A stretch of 7,691 bases of DNA from Bacteroidales bacterium (GTDB lineage: Bacteria > Bacteroidota > Bacteroidia > Bacteroidales > UBA932), in NCBI GenBank assembly GCA_017538685.1, contig JAFYIK010000023.1:1-7691 (forward strand), written 5' to 3'. Under the pieces are notes generated by a model. The model was not told where the DNA came from and ran no database searches. It saw nothing but the letters and a program-made list of their open reading frames with translations. This document shows, in pieces, positions 5,587 through 7,691 of this stretch. The position numbers and the translations under genes were made by a program. Each line of letters opens with the position of its first letter. Positions within the stretch are counted from its first letter, which is position 1.

Positions 5587-6861
5587 ATGAAACGTTTATT
5601 TTTGGGCTTTGCACTGCTGTGGGTGTTTTGCGGATCGGCGTTCGCGCAGGTGCATCGCAGCGAGGCGGCCGTGAAGGCCATATTGGAGGACAACACCCGC
5701 GCGGCGAACAACCATAATTCATACGAATTCTTTCCGGTGAGCGACACCCCGGCGCCGAAAGGCTATAAGCCGTTCTACATCAGTCACTATGGCAGGCACG
5801 GCTCGCGCTCGGCGTGGGGAGGGGATGCCTACAAATATGTGATAGGAATTCTGGAGCAGGGCCAGGCGGCCGGACTGCTTACTCCCGGGGGCGACTCGCT
5901 GCTGGTGGCTGCACGCAAGGTGCTCGAGGCATATAACGGTATGGACGGCCGCCTGACCCCTCGCGGGGTCCGCGAGCACGCACGAATTGCCGAGCGTATG
6001 TACAAGCGCTATCCGGAAGTGTTCAAGGGGGCGAAGCGCATCCGCGCCGTGTCCAGTTATGTGCCCCGCTGCATCGTCAGTATGAACTCCTTCACCAATT
6101 CGCTAATTCGCCTGAATCCGAAGCTGGACATCAGCCTGGACACTGGTGAACGGATAATGGAATACATTTCGCCTAACGACGAAGGCGCGCGAGAGATCAC
6201 CAGGCAGGCCTATGAGAAAGCAATCGCGGCTCTGGCTGACTTGCCGGATGACACCCTCGGGGTGATGACCACCGTTTTCACGGACCCCGTTGCGGCCCGT
6301 GAGTTCGTACACAGCCCCCGCATTCTGACTGAATGCATTTTCTACACGGCGGACATCGCCGAAGACTTCGACATTGAGGAGAACCTCTTCCGCTTCCTGC
6401 CCTTCGATGCGATTTATCTTCGCTGGGCGCGCAAGAACGTAAGCCTATACACCGGCCAGTGTAACTCAGTGGAGGGCGGCGCGGGGCGCTGTGCGATCGC
6501 GAAGCCGTCGGCTGACGACATAGTCGCCAAGGCCGATGAGGCGATCGCTAGCGGGGATTGCGCCGCCGACCTCCGCTTCGGCCACGACTATCCGCTCCTC
6601 GGGCTGGTCAGCTATCTCGGCATAGAGGGAGTGGGCGACCGCATTCCGGCCGAAGAGATCTGCGACCGCTGGCTCGGCTTCTGGGAAATCCCCATGGCCA
6701 GCAACCTGCAGATGATCTTCTATCGCAACAAGAAGGGCGATGTTCTCGTGAAGTTCCTCTACCAGGAAAAAGAACGCCTTCTTCGCGGTCTCGAGCCCGT
6801 CACCGGCCCCTACTACCGCTGGGAAGACGTCAAATCCAACCTCGAGGGCTATAAGCGCTAA
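5587..6861 (+). CDS. Secreted histidine-type (acid) phosphatase, MINPP/phytase-like branch
   Basis: The 424-residue protein has a Sec signal peptide (MKRLFLGFALLWVFCGSAFA, then Q21). The phosphohistidine motif is SHYGRHGSRSA (R70, H71, R74), where the family norm is RHGxRxP, so the last Pro is Ala. Residues about 151-170, RIRAVSSYVPRC then SMNSF, supply the usual downstream Arg/Ser phosphate-binding region. LRFGHDYPLLGL (H333-D334) is the second catalytic signature with Asp as proton donor, as in HD-type phytases and glucose-1-phosphatases rather than the HAE form recalled for MINPPs. It likely removes phosphate from a small phosphorylated compound (inositol phosphate or sugar phosphate) in the periplasm or at the surface. 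It lies 4 bp after the aldo/keto reductase stop and is the last gene before the terminator, so it is operonic. A link to the redox genes is not obvious. Start ATG 5587 is set by the signal peptide. Confidence 0.9.
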   Translation: MKRLFLGFALLWVFCGSAFAQVHRSEAAVKAILEDNTRAANNHNSYEFFPVSDTPAPKGYKPFYISHYGRHGSRSAWGGDAYKYVIGILEQGQAAGLLTPGGDSLLVAARKVLEAYNGMDGRLTPRGVREHARIAERMYKRYPEVFKGAKRIRAVSSYVPRCIVSMNSFTNSLIRLNPKLDISLDTGERIMEYISPNDEGAREITRQAYEKAIAALADLPDDTLGVMTTVFTDPVAAREFVHSPRILTECIFYTADIAEDFDIEENLFRFLPFDAIYLRWARKNVSLYTGQCNSVEGGAGRCAIAKPSADDIVAKADEAIASGDCAADLRFGHDYPLLGLVSYLGIEGVGDRIPAEEICDRWLGFWEIPMASNLQMIFYRNKKGDVLVKFLYQEKERLLRGLEPVTGPYYRWEDVKSNLEGYKR

Positions 6862-6892
6862 GAGTCCGGACCGAAATAAATATTTTTATGAA

Positions 6893-6933
6893 AAATTCCG
6901 TCTCCTGTCCACCAGGGGACGAAATTTCGTTTT
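6893..6933 (+). terminator. Rho-independent terminator of the 2858-6861 operon
   Basis: The hairpin lies 31 bases after the phosphatase stop. Its inner stem pairs 6899-6907 (CGTCTCCTG) with 6913-6921 (CAGGGGACG): 9 bp with one G-U, and loop TCCAC. After one mismatch (6898/6922) the stem extends by five A-T pairs (6893-6897 with 6923-6927). TTTT follows at 6930-6933. The fit is good, although the T-run is short and broken by CG. The base of the stem also contains the palindrome CGAAATTTCG (6920-6929). Confidence 0.75.
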
Positions 6934-7003
6934 ATCATTGCCGAAAGTGACGTTTTCAATGAATGTTAATCACAATGTTTGGTAGAAAAAATGATATTTT
7001 TAT

Positions 7004-7034
7004 TTTGGTTGTAATAGAATAATTACTACCTTTG
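7004..7034 (+). promoter_or_regulatory. Bacteroidota sigma-ABfr-type promoter for hicA-hicB
   Basis: The -33 element TTTG is at 7004-7007 and the -7 element TACCTTTG at 7027-7034, separated by exactly 19 bp; both match the Bacteroides consensus TTTG / TAnnTTTG. Transcription should begin near 7038-7041, leaving a leader of about 7-10 bases before the hicA ATG at 7048. The surrounding DNA is strongly AT-rich. This is the best promoter in the window. Confidence 0.82.
7011..7026. promoter_or_regulatory. Dyad in the hicAB promoter spacer, candidate HicB operator
   Basis: GTAAT (7011-7015) and ATTAC (7022-7026) form an inverted repeat with a 6-base gap, ending immediately before the -7 box. Known HicB proteins with DNA-binding C-termini bind inverted repeats overlapping their own promoters, and this HicB has a helix-turn-helix. 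The arms are short (5 bp) and AT-rich, so chance is a real alternative. Confidence 0.4.
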
Positions 7035-7047
7035 ATGTGCCGAGGCG

Positions 7048-7236
7048 ATGAAATACACTGAACTTACAAGAAAACTTCGGGCGATTCGGTGCTATGACAC
7101 AGTTGTGCAGGTTAATGGCCACCCGCTATGGTATAGCCCTAGGACCAACAAGTATTTTAAACTGAGCAATCATGGCTCACAGGAGGTGCCGAGTGGAACT
7201 CTGCATCAGATTATGAGAGATGCAGGCTTAATATAA
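7048..7236 (+). CDS. hicA: HicA family toxin (mRNA interferase)
   Basis: A 62-residue protein with the HicA double-stranded-RNA-binding-like fold. Visible features are an N-terminal helix (TELTRKLRAI), the strand-turn with conserved Gly-His (VNGHPLWYSP, catalytic candidate H25), a strand with the second His region (FKLSNHGSQEVPSG), and the C-terminal helix GTLHQIMRDAGLI, which closely matches the family ending (gtL..Il.qaGL). HicA toxins cleave mRNA and tmRNA and are held inactive by HicB. The usual GSHH/GSHxxF motif is NGHPLW here, a mild deviation. A consensus promoter lies about 14 bp upstream. hicB starts 6 bp after the stop, with AAAGGA (7235-7240) as a weak ribosome site. GC content counted by hand is about 44%, well below the genes to the left, suggesting acquisition by transfer. 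Confidence 0.88.
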   Translation: MKYTELTRKLRAIRCYDTVVQVNGHPLWYSPRTNKYFKLSNHGSQEVPSGTLHQIMRDAGLI

Positions 7237-7242
7237 AGGAAT

Positions 7243-7644
7243 ATGAAACAGGTAAAGGTATACATTGAAAAGGCGGAATTTGGGTTTTCCGCGTATATGG
7301 AAGAAGCCGGACTGGATTACGGATGTACCGGTGATGGAACGACCGTGCAGGAAGCGATTGAGGATTTCCGAAAGTCGTATGAAGGAATCAAAGAGTTTTA
7401 CGGAAGTATTGGAAGGGAATTCGAAGAGATTGATTTCCAGTTTTGTTACGATACGGCCAGTTTCCTGTCGGAGTACTGTGAGGCGTTTTCTCTCGCCGGC
7501 TTACAGCGTATAACTGGCATTAACCAGAAACAACTTGGCCACTATCTTCATGGTCAGAGCAAGCCTTCCAAGAAAACAGTGGCCAGAATTGAGGCCGGAG
7601 TAAAAGCGTTTGCCGCCAGCCTGACTGCTTTGCAGTTCGTCTAG
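7243..7644 (+). CDS. hicB: HicB family antitoxin with C-terminal helix-turn-helix
   Basis: A 133-residue partner of HicA. Residues 1-60 are the partly degenerate RNase H-like HicB domain: VKVYIEKAEFGFSAYMEE, DYGCTGDGTTVQEAIEDFRKSYEGI, with the family pattern of sheet strands then the T..EA......... helix. Residues about 83-126 form an XRE-like DNA-binding helix-turn-helix (SLAGLQRITGINQKQLGHYLHG, then KPSKKTVARIEAGVKAF). The protein should neutralise HicA and repress the hicAB promoter. The start at 7243 is 6 bp after hicA. Two TAG codons stand in tandem at 7642-7647, and the first overlaps the stop of a convergent gene. Composition is AT-richer than the main operons, as for hicA. Confidence 0.9.
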   Translation: MKQVKVYIEKAEFGFSAYMEEAGLDYGCTGDGTTVQEAIEDFRKSYEGIKEFYGSIGREFEEIDFQFCYDTASFLSEYCEAFSLAGLQRITGINQKQLGHYLHGQSKPSKKTVARIEAGVKAFAASLTALQFV

Positions 7645-7691
7645 TAGCGGTTATAGTGAATCTTTTCGGGTTTCCACTTGTCTTTGGGTTG
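7641..7691 (-). CDS. 3' end of an unidentified gene (last 16 codons)
   Basis: On the - strand from the right edge the frame reads QPKDKWKPEKIHYNRY then TAG, with the stop at 7643-7641. It has no internal stop and a coherent basic/aromatic composition, and its end coincides with the hicB stop in a CTAG palindrome, as seen at 2077-2080. This supports a real convergent gene running in from the right. The piece is too short to assign a family; it could be chance open frame. Confidence 0.5.
   Translation of the reverse strand, partial: QPKDKWKPEKIHYNRY

Noticed and set aside
6558..6854. 98-codon open frame within the phosphatase gene
   Set aside because: Arg/Pro-rich shadow of a GC-rich gene in another frame; the phosphatase frame carries the HD catalytic signature here.
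7265..7513. 82-codon open frame overlapping hicB in another frame
   Set aside because: It has no recognisable domain and lies wholly inside hicB, whose protein clearly fits its family.

Overview
The window looks like chromosomal DNA of a fairly GC-rich Bacteroidota species, probably Bacteroidales. The evidence is a C-terminal sorting domain of the type IX secretion system (T9SS), a PorV/PorQ-like outer-membrane barrel, Bacteroidota promoters (TTTG, about 19 bp, TAnnTTTG), weak or absent Shine-Dalgarno sequences, and a Bacteroides-style thiamine pyrophosphokinase. Genus cannot be fixed from this sequence. No rRNA, tRNA, CRISPR array, insertion sequence or integrase was seen.

Layout. (1) Positions 2-2080, + strand: the 3' part of a large secreted T9SS cargo protein (Fn3, two cadherin/Ig-like domains, type A sorting domain; probably an S8 peptidase upstream), followed 6 bp later by a small PorV/PorQ-family barrel. 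(2) Positions 2077-2715, - strand: thiamine pyrophosphokinase, converging on the barrel gene so tightly that both stop codons lie in one CTAG palindrome. (3) Positions 2716-2857: a divergent control region with four 11-bp elements in a nested mirror arrangement (centre 2779.5), flanked by two TAnnTTTG boxes that almost touch the start codons. (4) Positions 2858-6861, + strand: a tight three-gene operon. It encodes a membrane polyferredoxin that looks like NapH fused to NapG through an internal twin-arginine segment, a Tat-signal aldo/keto reductase with a two-cluster ferredoxin tail (8-bp overlap), and a secreted histidine-type phosphatase (4-bp gap). It ends at a hairpin terminator at 6893-6933. 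(5) Positions 7004-7644: a lower-GC HicA/HicB toxin-antitoxin cassette with its own promoter and a dyad in the promoter spacer. (6) Positions 7641-7691, - strand: the last 16 codons of an unidentified gene, whose stop shares a second CTAG palindrome with hicB.

How the genes may work together. The first pair fits a secreted cargo protein with an outer-membrane PorV-like partner. The second operon suggests an envelope redox module in which a quinol-oxidising membrane ferredoxin protein passes electrons to an exported Fe-S aldo/keto reductase; this is inference, and the substrate is unknown. The most unusual elements are the symmetric repeat cluster between the pyrophosphokinase and the redox operon, the NapH-Tat-NapG-like fusion with its translationally coupled Tat-AKR, and a missing conserved Asp in the pyrophosphokinase.
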